64,000 nucleotides of DNA. It comes from DASUXY01 sp035301985. Its GTDB lineage: Bacteria > Bacillota > Bacilli > Bacillales > Amphibacillaceae. This document shows positions 36,956 through 46,482 of this stretch, piece after piece. Both the position numbers and the translations under genes were made by a program. A model generated the notes under the pieces. It searched no databases, had not been told where the DNA came from, and saw only the letters and a list, made by a program, of their open reading frames with translations. The first letter of the stretch is position 1. Every line of letters begins with the position of its first letter. The DNA lies in NCBI GenBank assembly GCA_035301985.1, contig DATGTE010000010.1, forward strand, positions 62,001 through 126,000, in the 5' to 3' direction.

Positions 36956-38932
36956 ATGCCGAAATGGAACAAAAAGAAACGAGCACTTGGCAGTCATTTA
37001 TGGATTATTTATTCATTGTCTTTCATTTTGCTAAGTGTGATTTGGTATTATCAATGGATGCTAGGCTTATTGATGACGTTATTTTTAGCGGCATCAATTT
37101 ACTATAGTATTCAAACGGAAAAAACAATCTCAGATGAAACGGAAAAATACATTACGACTTTGTCGCATCGTATTAAAAAGGTGGGCGAAGAAGCTTTATT
37201 GGAAATGCCCATTGGGATCATCTTATATAGCGATGATTATCAAGTCGAGTGGGCAAATCCATACATGAACAAGTTCACTGAAGATGATACGATTGTCGGA
37301 AAGTCGCTTGATACCATTTCAGAGCAATTGATTCCGCTGATTAACGAAAACAAGGATGAAACATGGATTACGCTGGATGAACTTGTTTTTTTAGTAACCG
37401 TTAGAAGAGAAGAACGGCTTCTCTATTTAGTAGATCGGACGAAGCAACATGAAATTCAAACGATGTATCATAATAATCAAACGGTGCTAGCGATTATTTA
37501 TTTAGATAATTACGAGGAAATCACGCAAAACATTGATGACACTTCAAAGAGTCAGCTTAATTCAGAAGTGACATCTGTATTAAATAATTGGGCTCATGAA
37601 CACGGTTTGTATTTAAAACGAACGTCACAGGATCGCTTTTTAGCGGTTGGAACAAAAGGAATATTAGAGCAACTTGAACAACAGAAATTTAATATTTTGG
37701 ATCAGGTGCGCGAACTGTATGTAGTCAAAAGTAATCCGATTACATTGAGCATTGGTGTTGGGGTAGGAAATGTTGAATTACCCGTTTTAGGCGAGCTTGC
37801 TCAGTCGAGTTTAGATTTAGCCCTCGGACGTGGTGGCGACCAAGTAACGATCAAGGATGAGACTGGGAAAGTCCGTTTTTTTGGAGGAAAAACGAATCCG
37901 ATGGAAAAACGTACAAGAGTACGAGCTCGAGTGATATCCCACGCTTTAAAAGAACTTGTTAAAGTGAGCCATAATGTTATTATTATGGGGCATAAGGCAC
38001 CCGATATGGATGCCTTAGGTGCAGCTATTGGAATATTGAATATTGCTAAACGAAATGGTGCACAAGGGTATATCGTGTTTGACCCCGATGACATCGATAC
38101 AGGTGTTTTTCGACTCGTCGATGCGATTAAGAAAGAGGAAGAACTGTGGCAGCATTTCGTCGATCCAGAAACAGCGAATGAACTCATCACCAATCGCAGT
38201 TTATTAGTTGTTGTCGACACGCATCGTCCATCCATGGTAGCGGATGAACGATTGTTGAACAAAACGGAATATAAAGCTGTGATTGATCATCATCGACGTG
38301 GAGAAGATTTTATTGAGAATCCAACGCTCGTGTATATGGAACCATATGCTTCCTCAACATCAGAGCTTGTGACAGAACTGCTTGAGTATCAGCCGAAAAA
38401 AGGAAAGTTGAAAATGCTTGAAGCAACTGCATTACTGGCAGGAATTACCGTTGATACGAAGAGCTTTACGCTACGGACCGGTTCACGTACCTTTGATGCA
38501 GCATCTTATTTACGTGCTAGAGGAGCAGATACAATTTTAGTACAGAAGTTTTTAAAAGAAGATTTGGATTTATATTTACGACGGAGTAAATTAGTCGAAC
38601 GTGCTGAAATTTACCGCAACGCCATTGCCATTACAAAAGCAGACCCTGGAGATATTTACGGACCTGTTTTGATTGCCCAGACTGCAGATACATTGTTAAC
38701 GATTAGTGGTGTCAATGCATCATTTGTCATTTCAGAGCGCGAAGATGGCAGAGTTGGAATAAGTGCACGTTCACTTGGGGAAATCAATGTTCAAGTCGTT
38801 ATGGAGAAAATGAACGGTGGCGGACATTTGACAAATGCAGCAACGCAGTTAGAAGATATAACTATAGACGAGACCGTAACATGGTTAAAACATATACTTG
38901 ATGAATATTATGAGGGGAGCGAATCGGAATGA
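36956..38932 (+). CDS. gdpP: Cyclic-di-AMP phosphodiesterase GdpP
   Basis: Membrane phosphodiesterase that hydrolyses c-di-AMP to pApA, tuning cell-wall stress and potassium homeostasis. The 658-residue product has two N-terminal membrane segments (about 13-50), a PAS domain (about 80-150), a degenerate GGDEF domain (about 170-300), and DHH/DHHA1 domains. DHH motifs are visible: GHKAPDMDALGAAIG, VVDTHRPSM, AVIDHHRRGEDF, and the DHHA1 motif GGGHLTNAATQ. GGAGCTG precedes the ATG. The stop overlaps the rplI start (ATGA). Confidence 0.97.
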   Translation: MPKWNKKKRALGSHLWIIYSLSFILLSVIWYYQWMLGLLMTLFLAASIYYSIQTEKTISDETEKYITTLSHRIKKVGEEALLEMPIGIILYSDDYQVEWANPYMNKFTEDDTIVGKSLDTISEQLIPLINENKDETWITLDELVFLVTVRREERLLYLVDRTKQHEIQTMYHNNQTVLAIIYLDNYEEITQNIDDTSKSQLNSEVTSVLNNWAHEHGLYLKRTSQDRFLAVGTKGILEQLEQQKFNILDQVRELYVVKSNPITLSIGVGVGNVELPVLGELAQSSLDLALGRGGDQVTIKDETGKVRFFGGKTNPMEKRTRVRARVISHALKELVKVSHNVIIMGHKAPDMDALGAAIGILNIAKRNGAQGYIVFDPDDIDTGVFRLVDAIKKEEELWQHFVDPETANELITNRSLLVVVDTHRPSMVADERLLNKTEYKAVIDHHRRGEDFIENPTLVYMEPYASSTSELVTELLEYQPKKGKLKMLEATALLAGITVDTKSFTLRTGSRTFDAASYLRARGADTILVQKFLKEDLDLYLRRSKLVERAEIYRNAIAITKADPGDIYGPVLIAQTADTLLTISGVNASFVISEREDGRVGISARSLGEINVQVVMEKMNGGGHLTNAATQLEDITIDETVTWLKHILDEYYEGSESE

Positions 38933-39375
38933 AAGTGATTTTTATTGAAGACGTCAAAGGAAAAGGCAAAAAAGGTGAAGTGAAAAAAGTCTCGCTCGGA
39001 TATGCTCGTAACTATTTATTCAAAAACAAGTTGGCCATTGAAGCAACACCAGGAAATTTGAAAGCTTTGAAAAAACAACAGGAAAAAAAACAACAGAAGA
39101 AAGAAGCACAAAAAGAAGAAGCAGTGAAACTGAAAGAAGCTTTGAGTAAATTAACCGTTGAAATCAAAGCAAAAGCCGGAGAGGGCGGTCGCTTGTTTGG
39201 ATCCATCACGAATAAACAAATTGCCGATGTATTGAAAAAAGAACATGGTTATAAAATTGATCGTCGTAAGATTGAATTGGATCAGCCTATTCGTTCACTA
39301 GGACATACAGTTGTTCCTGTAAAACTTCATCCTGAAGTATCAGGAAGTGTTAAAGTACATGTCATTGAGCAATAA
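38929..39375 (+). CDS. rplI: 50S ribosomal protein L9
   Basis: The 148-residue product starts MKVIFIEDVKGKGKKGEVKK-VSLGYARNYLFKN, the L9 N-terminal domain, followed by the long connecting helix (KKQQEKKQQKKEAQKEEAV) and the C-terminal domain (GSITNKQIADVL). It is coupled to gdpP by a 4-base overlap and leads into the helicase gene 42 bases later. Confidence 0.98.
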   Translation: MKVIFIEDVKGKGKKGEVKKVSLGYARNYLFKNKLAIEATPGNLKALKKQQEKKQQKKEAQKEEAVKLKEALSKLTVEIKAKAGEGGRLFGSITNKQIADVLKKEHGYKIDRRKIELDQPIRSLGHTVVPVKLHPEVSGSVKVHVIEQ

Positions 39376-39417
39376 TCAATGGATGAAAAAATGTCTCTCG
39401 GATAGGAGGAAACAAAG

Positions 39418-40791
39418 ATGAATGATGGATGGAAAGATCGCATCCCTCCACACAACATAGAAGCAGAACAAGCTGTTATCGGGGCCATCTTTCTTGAACC
39501 AGAGGCATTTTCTACAGCATCCGAATTATTAGTTCCTGAGGACTTTTATCGCGCAGCACATCAGCGAATTTTCGAAACGATGATGCGACTTTCTGACCGA
39601 GGAGAAGCGATTGATGTCATCACTGTGACCTCTGATTTAAATGACCGAAAACAATTAGAAGAAGCCGGTGGAGCTTCTTATCTTACTGAAGTGGCTGGGA
39701 GTGTTCCAACGGCTGCGAATATCGAGTATTATAGCGAAATCGTTGAGGAAAAATCGTTGCTACGACGTCTGATTCGTGCGGCGACAGATATTGTAACGAC
39801 GACTTATGCACGAGAAGATGAAGTGGAAGATGTCCTCAATGAAGCAGAGAAAGCTATTTTAGAGGTTTCTGGACAGAAAAATAGCGGGGCCTTTAAACCG
39901 ATCAAAGATGTATTAATCGATGTGTATGATCAGATTGAACAATTGCATCAAAATAATGATGATGTAACTGGAATTGCTACGGGCTATCGTGATTTGGATC
40001 GGATTACGTCAGGTTTCCAACGCAATGATTTAATCATTATCGCTGCTCGTCCTTCCGTAGGGAAAACAGCCTTTGCATTGAATATTGCCCAAAATGTTGC
40101 AGTTAATACGGATGAGAATGTGGCCATTTTTAGCTTGGAGATGGGAGCCGAACAGCTCGTCCAACGCATGCTCTGTGCTGAAGGAAATATTGATTCCCAA
40201 CGCTTACGAAATGGTAGATTAGAAGCAGATGATTGGGGTAAATTAACGATGGCGATGGGGAGTCTATCCAATGCGGGGATTTATATAGATGATACACCTG
40301 GTATTCGCGTGAGTGAAATTCGCTCGAAATGTCGAAGATTAAAGCAAGAACATGGCCTCGGAATGATTTTCATCGACTACTTACAGCTCATTCAAGGAAA
40401 TGTCCGTTCAAATGAAAACCGACAGCAAGAAGTTTCCGAGATTTCAAGATCATTAAAAGCCTTGGCTCGTGAGTTGAACGTTCCACTGATTGCGTTATCG
40501 CAACTGTCACGTGGGGTCGAGCAGCGCCAAGATAAACGCCCGATGATGTCCGATTTACGAGAGTCGGGAAGTATTGAGCAGGATGCGGATATTGTTGGAT
40601 TTTTATACCGTGATGACTATTATGATTCGGAGTCGGAACAGCAAAATATTATTGAAATTATTATCTCCAAACAACGTAATGGCCCGACCGGTACAGTAGA
40701 ACTTGCTTTTGTCAAAGAATATAATAAGTTTGTTGATTTAGACCATCGGTATGATACGAGCGATATTCCACCCGAATCGGTCCCCATGTAA
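39418..40791 (+). CDS. dnaC: Replicative DNA helicase (DnaB family; named DnaC in B. subtilis)
   Basis: Hexameric fork helicase. The 457-residue product has the N-terminal primase-binding domain (PPHNIEAEQAVIGAIFLE) and a RecA-like C-terminal domain with Walker A ARPSVGKTAFALN, Walker B GMIFIDYLQLI and LSRGVEQRQDKRPMMSDLRE. No intein is present. GGAGG precedes the ATG. Named dnaB in most bacteria. Confidence 0.98.
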   Translation: MNDGWKDRIPPHNIEAEQAVIGAIFLEPEAFSTASELLVPEDFYRAAHQRIFETMMRLSDRGEAIDVITVTSDLNDRKQLEEAGGASYLTEVAGSVPTAANIEYYSEIVEEKSLLRRLIRAATDIVTTTYAREDEVEDVLNEAEKAILEVSGQKNSGAFKPIKDVLIDVYDQIEQLHQNNDDVTGIATGYRDLDRITSGFQRNDLIIIAARPSVGKTAFALNIAQNVAVNTDENVAIFSLEMGAEQLVQRMLCAEGNIDSQRLRNGRLEADDWGKLTMAMGSLSNAGIYIDDTPGIRVSEIRSKCRRLKQEHGLGMIFIDYLQLIQGNVRSNENRQQEVSEISRSLKALARELNVPLIALSQLSRGVEQRQDKRPMMSDLRESGSIEQDADIVGFLYRDDYYDSESEQQNIIEIIISKQRNGPTGTVELAFVKEYNKFVDLDHRYDTSDIPPESVPM

Positions 40792-40803
40792 ATGAACATC
40801 CTG

Positions 40804-40833
40804 AATCAGCCTTGGTTGTAAGGCTGATTTTTT
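40804..40833 (+). terminator. Terminator after the helicase gene
   Basis: AATCAGCCTT and AAGGCTGATT arms (10 bp perfect) followed by TTTTT. Confidence 0.95.
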
Positions 40834-40913
40834 GTCGGTCTATATTCGGTCAAAAATTAATTTTTAAGTAAATAACGTATTAAATACACCCATTATTTAC
40901 CATAAATTGCATA

Positions 40914-40957
40914 AAATCCGAACATTCATGAAGGATAATGTTTTGTTGTTCGTATTT
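40914..40957. promoter_or_regulatory. PurR operator of purA (PurBox pair)
   Basis: AAATCCGAACATT (40914-40926) matches the PurBox AWWWCCGAACWWT exactly. An inverted second box, GTTGTTCGTATTT (40945-40957), matches 11 of 13, with 18 bases between. This predicts repression of purA by PurR, relieved by PRPP. Confidence 0.8.
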
Positions 40958-40960
40958 TCA

Positions 40961-40989
40961 TTGACTCACCTGTAGATTATTGATAAAAT
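40961..40989 (+). promoter_or_regulatory. Promoter of purA
   Basis: TTGACT (40961-40966) and TAAAAT (40984-40989) with a 17-base spacer, directly after the PurBox pair. Confidence 0.75.
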
Positions 40990-41044
40990 TGCACTGTGTT
41001 ACATTGATGAATATAGTAGTGTTAAAAATATATGGAGGTGCACC

Positions 41045-42334
41045 ATGTCCTCAGTAGTAGTAGTAGGAACGCAGTGGGGCGATGAAGGAAAAGGGAAGAT
41101 TACGGATTTTTTATCAAAAGATGCAGAAGTTGTTGCACGATACCAAGGTGGTAACAATGCAGGTCACACGATTGTTTTTGATGGTGTGACATATAAGCTT
41201 CATCTCATCCCATCAGGAGTTTTCTTTGATGATAAAACATGTGTCCTTGGAAACGGAATGGTCATTGATCCGAAAGCATTTGTAGAAGAAATTGCATATT
41301 TACATGAACACGAGATTTCGACGGATAATTTAAAGATTAGCAATCGAGCACATATTATTTTGCCATATCATATCAAATTAGATATTCTTCAGGAAGAAGA
41401 AAAAGGCATCCATAAAATTGGTACAACGAAAAAGGGCATTGGACCTGCATATATGGACAAGTCCGCAAGATGTGGGATTCGAGTGGCGGATTTATTAGAT
41501 AAAGACGTGTTCCGTGCGAAATTGGAACAAAACTTAAAAGAAAAAAATCAGTTGTTTGAAAAAGTATATGGAGTCGACCCAATCCATGTTGATGATATTT
41601 TAGATGAATATTATGAATACGGTCAACAGATGAAGCAGTATGTCTGTGACACATCTGTTGTTTTAAACAATGCACTTGACAGGGGACGTCGTGTTCTGTT
41701 CGAGGGAGCACAAGGTGTTATGCTGGATATTGACCAAGGAACGTACCCATTTGTCACGTCGTCTAACCCGATTGCAGGAGGAGTGACCATCGGGTCAGGA
41801 GTTGGGCCAACTAAAATCAAAAATGTCGTCGGTGTTACGAAAGCGTATACGACACGAGTAGGGGATGGACCATTTCCTACAGAGCTTAAAGATGAAGTTG
41901 GTGACCAAATCCGTGAAGTAGGACGTGAATATGGAACGACTACGGGTCGTCCGCGCCGCGTCGGTTGGTTCGACAGCGTCGTCGTCCGACATGCCAAACG
42001 GGTAAGTGGAATTACGGATTTATCTTTAAATTCACTTGATGTTTTAACGGGAATTGAAACATTGAAAATTTGTGTTTCATATCGTTATAAAGGCGAAATC
42101 ATCAATGAATTTCCAGCGAGTTTGGATGTGCTAGCGGAGTGTGAGCCTGTTTATGAGGAGATGCCAGGTTGGACAGAAGACATTACACATGTCAAAAGTC
42201 TTCATGACTTGCCTGATAATGCTCGTCATTATTTAGAGCGCGTATCTCAATTAACGGAAATTCCGTTATCCATTTTTTCAGTTGGACCGGATCGAACACA
42301 AACAAATGTCGTACGAAATGTATACCGTTCATAA
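41045..42334 (+). CDS. purA: Adenylosuccinate synthetase
   Basis: GTP-dependent conversion of IMP and aspartate to adenylosuccinate, the first step to AMP. The 429-residue product starts MSSVVVVGTQWGDEGKGKIT (P-loop GDEGKGK), with NNAGHTI, DQGTYPFVTSSNP, and TTTGRPRRVGWFD. GGAGGTGC precedes the ATG. Paired with guaB at the other side of the origin, it covers both branches from IMP. Confidence 0.98.
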   Translation: MSSVVVVGTQWGDEGKGKITDFLSKDAEVVARYQGGNNAGHTIVFDGVTYKLHLIPSGVFFDDKTCVLGNGMVIDPKAFVEEIAYLHEHEISTDNLKISNRAHIILPYHIKLDILQEEEKGIHKIGTTKKGIGPAYMDKSARCGIRVADLLDKDVFRAKLEQNLKEKNQLFEKVYGVDPIHVDDILDEYYEYGQQMKQYVCDTSVVLNNALDRGRRVLFEGAQGVMLDIDQGTYPFVTSSNPIAGGVTIGSGVGPTKIKNVVGVTKAYTTRVGDGPFPTELKDEVGDQIREVGREYGTTTGRPRRVGWFDSVVVRHAKRVSGITDLSLNSLDVLTGIETLKICVSYRYKGEIINEFPASLDVLAECEPVYEEMPGWTEDITHVKSLHDLPDNARHYLERVSQLTEIPLSIFSVGPDRTQTNVVRNVYRS

Positions 42335-42349
42335 TTGATTCTCTAAAGA

Positions 42350-42410
42350 AAGGAAAATAGCTATCTGATTACACGATTGTGTGTAGGAAGGTAGCTATTT
42401 TCCTTTTTTA
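42350..42410 (+). terminator. Terminator after purA
   Basis: AAGGAAAATAGCTA and TAGCTATTTTCCTT arms (14 bp perfect) with a 28-base loop and T-tail. Confidence 0.9.
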
Positions 42411-42622
42411 AGAAGTTCATCGTTGAGGGATTTCTAAATTGACTAAGTGAACAGAGCTTTTCATCGGCTTAAATATTTTGTCGTTACAAAATGTGATTGA
42501 TAGGTAAGACATTTTCTATAAAGTACGATAAACTAAGGGAGAAGGATTTTTTATTTTGTGAAAAAATATAATGACGTATAGATGTTATAATAGATATTTA
42601 ATATGAAAGGGATGTGACGATA

Positions 42623-43327
42623 GTGGCACAAAAAATTTTAGTTGTTGATGATGAAAAACCAATTGCAGATATATTGAAATTTAATTTAGAAAAAGAAGGA
42701 TATGATGTCGTTTGTGCTCATGATGGAGATGAGGCAGTCGATCTTGCTGAAAAAGAAGATCCAGATCTTATTTTACTGGACGTGATGCTTCCGAATAAAG
42801 ACGGAAATGAAGTATGTCGAGAAATACGTAAAACACAAACGATGCCGATTATTATGCTGACTGCTAAAGACTCAGAAATTGATAAAGTGTTAGGGCTTGA
42901 ACTCGGTGCAGATGACTATGTCACGAAGCCTTTTAGTAATCGGGAGCTCATCGCTCGGGTAAAGGCGAACTTACGGCGACAAAAACAAGTGGCAGACGAT
43001 ACGGTCAAAGCAACAAAAGATATTGAAATTGGAAGTTTAACGGTTCATCCAGATGCTTATACGATTACGAAACATGGTGAGGAAGTAGAGCTTACTCACC
43101 GTGAATTTGAATTGTTACATTATTTAGCCCGCCATATTGGCCAAGTGATGACTCGAGAACATTTATTGGAAACGGTGTGGGGATATGATTACTTCGGTGA
43201 TGTCCGTACGGTTGATGTGACAGTGAGAAGATTACGTGAAAAAATCGAAGAGAATCCGAGTAACCCTATGTGGATCATCACCCGTAGAGGGGTAGGATAC
43301 TTTTTAAGAAATCCTGAGCAGGAGTAG
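42623..43327 (+). CDS. walR: Response regulator WalR (YycF)
   Basis: Essential OmpR-family regulator of cell-wall metabolism. The receiver domain shows VVDDEK, the phospho-aspartate in LILLDVMLP, and K in DDYVTKPF; the winged-helix domain has THREFELLHYLARHIGQVMT and TVDVTVRRLREKIE. A GTG at 42623 (MAQKILVVDDEKP, 234 residues) is preferred, with AAAGGGAT about ten bases before it; an in-frame GTG nine bases upstream is too close to that site. First gene of the walRKHIJ-htrC operon. TATAAT boxes occur at 42567 and 42586. Confidence 0.98.
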   Translation: MAQKILVVDDEKPIADILKFNLEKEGYDVVCAHDGDEAVDLAEKEDPDLILLDVMLPNKDGNEVCREIRKTQTMPIIMLTAKDSEIDKVLGLELGADDYVTKPFSNRELIARVKANLRRQKQVADDTVKATKDIEIGSLTVHPDAYTITKHGEEVELTHREFELLHYLARHIGQVMTREHLLETVWGYDYFGDVRTVDVTVRRLREKIEENPSNPMWIITRRGVGYFLRNPEQE

Positions 43328-43332
43328 GTTTT

Positions 43333-45186
43333 ATGCGTAAAGTAGGGTTTTTTCGTTCGATACAGTTGAAGTTTATCATTATTTATATCCTTTTATTAAT
43401 GATTGCTATTCAAGTGACAGGTTCTTATTTTGCAACGCAATTAGAAAACAATTTGCTCGATAATTTTATGGAAGTGATTGATGACCGTTCGGATCTTTTA
43501 AGTTACAATTTAGAACAAACGTTAAATAAAGATCGGTCGGACGAACCTTCGGATACTACGTTGGAGCAAGAAGTTCAAATGATTTTAGAAACAGGTAGTA
43601 CAGAAGATATAACCAATTTAGAAGTTGTTAATATGCAAGGTCGTGTATTAGGTGTAATCGGGGCAAATGAAACGTCTAGTCATGATATTATCGGGAAAAA
43701 AACAACAAAAGATGCAATCCAAAAAGCCCTATTATTAGGAACGGTACAAGAAAATACATTATTAGATTCGAAAACGCGTGATCGATTGTATGTCAAGACA
43801 GTTCCTCTTTTTGAGCAGGACAACAAAGATAGTGTCATCGGTGTCATCTATTTAGAAGCCTCTATGGAAGGGGTGTATGGTGAACTGCAAAATATCAATG
43901 GAATTTTTTTCAAAGGTTCCATGTTTGCGATTTTTGTTTCTGCGCTTTTAGGTATTTTGGTTGCTCGAACCATTACAAAACCGATTAAAGAAATGCGGGG
44001 ACAAGCTCAAAAGATGGCAACAGGTGACTTTTCTCAAAAAGTTAATGTGTACAGTTCCGATGAAATTGGCCAACTTGCGGGCACATTTAATGATATGAAT
44101 GATCGCTTGCAATATTCATACGCTGCAATTGAAAAAGAACAACGAAAACTCAGTTCGATTTTGGCGAACATGTCGGATGGGGTCATTGCCTCCGATGAGA
44201 GTGGTCGGGTTACGTTGATGAATGATGCGGCTGGAAAGTTACTCGGTCACAACCCTGAAGACTGCTTGGGAGACGACATTCTTGATCTGTTACATTTAGA
44301 TGAAAAGCTCATTGATCTAACTGATTTACCAGAGAGTGGATCAATGATTCTTGACTTTAGTGACGACGATATATTTTTAATTCAAGCGAACTTTTCGGTC
44401 GTTGTTGACGATGATGATCAAGTAACTGGAACCATCACAGTCATCAATGATGTTACAGAACAAGAAAAGCTTGAACGTGAACGTCGTGAATTCGTATCGA
44501 ACGTTTCTCATGAGTTGAGAACACCACTAACGACAATGCGCAGTTATATTGAAACATTGACAGAGGGTGCGTGGAAAAATGAGCAAATTGCACCTAAGTT
44601 TTTGAAGGTCGCACAAAATGAAACAGAGCGCATGATTCGTATGGTGAATGACCTGCTACAACTTTCCAAAATGGATAACAAAGATTATATGTTGCACAGG
44701 GAACGAATTGAATTTATTGACTATTTCCACCAGATTATCGATCGCTTTGATATGAATCGACCGCGACATATTACGTTGAAAAGAGATTTGCCTAAGGAAA
44801 AATACGTTGTCTGGATTGATCAAGATAAAATGACGCAAGTGCTGGATAACATTCTTTCTAATGCGATTAAATATTCACCAGATGGGGGAACGATTACATG
44901 CCGTGTCGTTAAGAAAAACCATCAATTGCTCGTCAGTGTTGCTGATGAAGGAATGGGAATTTCCTATGAACGGCTTGAGAAAATATTTGAACGTTTTTAT
45001 CGTGCCGATAAATCAAGAACTCGAGAACTTGGTGGTACCGGTCTAGGATTAGCGATTTCAAAAGAGCTTGTAGAGGCTCACCAAGGGAAGATATGGGCTA
45101 CAAGTCGCGAAGGAAAAGGAACGACTATTTTCTTCACACTCCCGCTCATGAGCAAGAAGCGGAGGGAGCATAATCATGAAGTTTGA
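43333..45186 (+). CDS. walK: Sensor histidine kinase WalK (YycG)
   Basis: Membrane kinase that phosphorylates WalR. The 617-residue product has a first membrane segment (about 12-32), an extracellular PAS/Cache-like domain (about 35-180), a second membrane segment (about 184-206), HAMP (ITKPIKEMRGQAQKMATGDF), a cytoplasmic PAS (about 262-375), HisKA with the H-box FVSNVSHELRTPLTT, and HATPase motifs NAIKYSPDGG, ADEGMGIS and GTGLGLAIS. It starts 5 bases after walR and overlaps walH by 11 bases. Confidence 0.98.
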   Translation: MRKVGFFRSIQLKFIIIYILLLMIAIQVTGSYFATQLENNLLDNFMEVIDDRSDLLSYNLEQTLNKDRSDEPSDTTLEQEVQMILETGSTEDITNLEVVNMQGRVLGVIGANETSSHDIIGKKTTKDAIQKALLLGTVQENTLLDSKTRDRLYVKTVPLFEQDNKDSVIGVIYLEASMEGVYGELQNINGIFFKGSMFAIFVSALLGILVARTITKPIKEMRGQAQKMATGDFSQKVNVYSSDEIGQLAGTFNDMNDRLQYSYAAIEKEQRKLSSILANMSDGVIASDESGRVTLMNDAAGKLLGHNPEDCLGDDILDLLHLDEKLIDLTDLPESGSMILDFSDDDIFLIQANFSVVVDDDDQVTGTITVINDVTEQEKLERERREFVSNVSHELRTPLTTMRSYIETLTEGAWKNEQIAPKFLKVAQNETERMIRMVNDLLQLSKMDNKDYMLHRERIEFIDYFHQIIDRFDMNRPRHITLKRDLPKEKYVVWIDQDKMTQVLDNILSNAIKYSPDGGTITCRVVKKNHQLLVSVADEGMGISYERLEKIFERFYRADKSRTRELGGTGLGLAISKELVEAHQGKIWATSREGKGTTIFFTLPLMSKKRREHNHEV

Positions 45187-46480
45187 AGTCATCAAGACGT
45201 ATGTGTTAGTCATATTAGTAGGGTTAAGTTTAATACTGTCATATAGCATTTGGAACTATCAGCCAAATTATGAACTGTTATCCGATACTGATTATTTGGA
45301 TGAGATCGATATTGGTGGAAAAGAACAATCGAAAAAAGATGTCATCAAACCAACCTCGATTATTTTTAAAAATGCAGGCCAATATTATGGTTTTACTAAT
45401 CCGACAGCAGACCACTCATTGTTTAAGGATATGCAATCATGGATGATGTACAATTTCCAAACGAGCGAGATCAATCACAAACAAAATCATGATTATGAAG
45501 TGGAAATTATTTTCCCAGATGCGTTACCCATGGAGATTCTTCCCGATTTATTTACTTTACCTGAAGAAGTAGAATTGCCGAGCTGGTCGTTCCAACGCTT
45601 ATATGTCACATTTGATACGAAGCAGGCAGTATTGAACGTACAATTTATATCAATGGATGGCAGGTATCAAGCGACAGCTCTCATTAATGATACCTCCAAA
45701 TATGATCTGCTATGGAAACATGTGACGAATCAGAATGAATTGAGCGAATACATCGTGTTCAATGAACAACATACACCTATTTACCTACCAAAAGATGAGA
45801 TAAAGATGATTCAACGTTCCTTTACAACTGAATCGATTGACTCAAATAAGCTTGTCAATGCTTTATTCAGCAATCCATCCTCGGTACGAGCAAATATCTC
45901 AGGAGCTGAAGAAGCCTATTATACAGATGGACAACGGCAAATGCGCGTATATAGCAACCGCAAAATTATGGAGTTTGTGAATCCATATGAAACAGCATAT
46001 GATCCAATGGATGCGGTTGATTTATTAACCCGGAGTACGATGAATCTTAATGAATACAAGGGATGGACGAACGATTTTTACTTAGATTCAGTTGATACGA
46101 CGATGAATAAAATTTGTTTTCGGATGAATTATGAGAATATCCCGGTATACAATCAAAATCATGGAACGGTTATCGAGCAGGAGTGGCGTAATCAAGAGCT
46201 GTTTAAATATATCCGACCATTATTTATGATTAAAGATTCCCTCGGTAGCAATGAAATCACTTTAGAATCTGGGATGGACGTGATGAGGTTTTTGGAAAAC
46301 AGTCCGAATTACGAACTGGAAAATATAGAAGATGTGCAAATGGGCTATCAATTATCCTTTCAAGACAACTCCTTAAATGTTGTGACATTGAAACCGGCCT
46401 GGTTCGTAAAATATATGAATACATGGCAAGAGATCAATATGGAAGATCCTGTACATGATGATGAAAAAGGGGTGAGCTGA
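45176..46480 (+). CDS. walH: WalK regulator WalH (YycH)
   Basis: A 434-residue protein with a single N-terminal membrane anchor (VLVILVGLSLILSYSIW) and a large extracytoplasmic domain. Position after walK, length, and the W...P pattern (FTNPTADHSLFKD, YETAYDPMDAVDLLTRSTM) match YycH, which with YycI modulates WalK. It overlaps walK by 11 bases and is 2 bases before walI. Confidence 0.93.
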   Translation: MKFEVIKTYVLVILVGLSLILSYSIWNYQPNYELLSDTDYLDEIDIGGKEQSKKDVIKPTSIIFKNAGQYYGFTNPTADHSLFKDMQSWMMYNFQTSEINHKQNHDYEVEIIFPDALPMEILPDLFTLPEEVELPSWSFQRLYVTFDTKQAVLNVQFISMDGRYQATALINDTSKYDLLWKHVTNQNELSEYIVFNEQHTPIYLPKDEIKMIQRSFTTESIDSNKLVNALFSNPSSVRANISGAEEAYYTDGQRQMRVYSNRKIMEFVNPYETAYDPMDAVDLLTRSTMNLNEYKGWTNDFYLDSVDTTMNKICFRMNYENIPVYNQNHGTVIEQEWRNQELFKYIRPLFMIKDSLGSNEITLESGMDVMRFLENSPNYELENIEDVQMGYQLSFQDNSLNVVTLKPAWFVKYMNTWQEINMEDPVHDDEKGVS

Positions 46481-46482
46481 GG

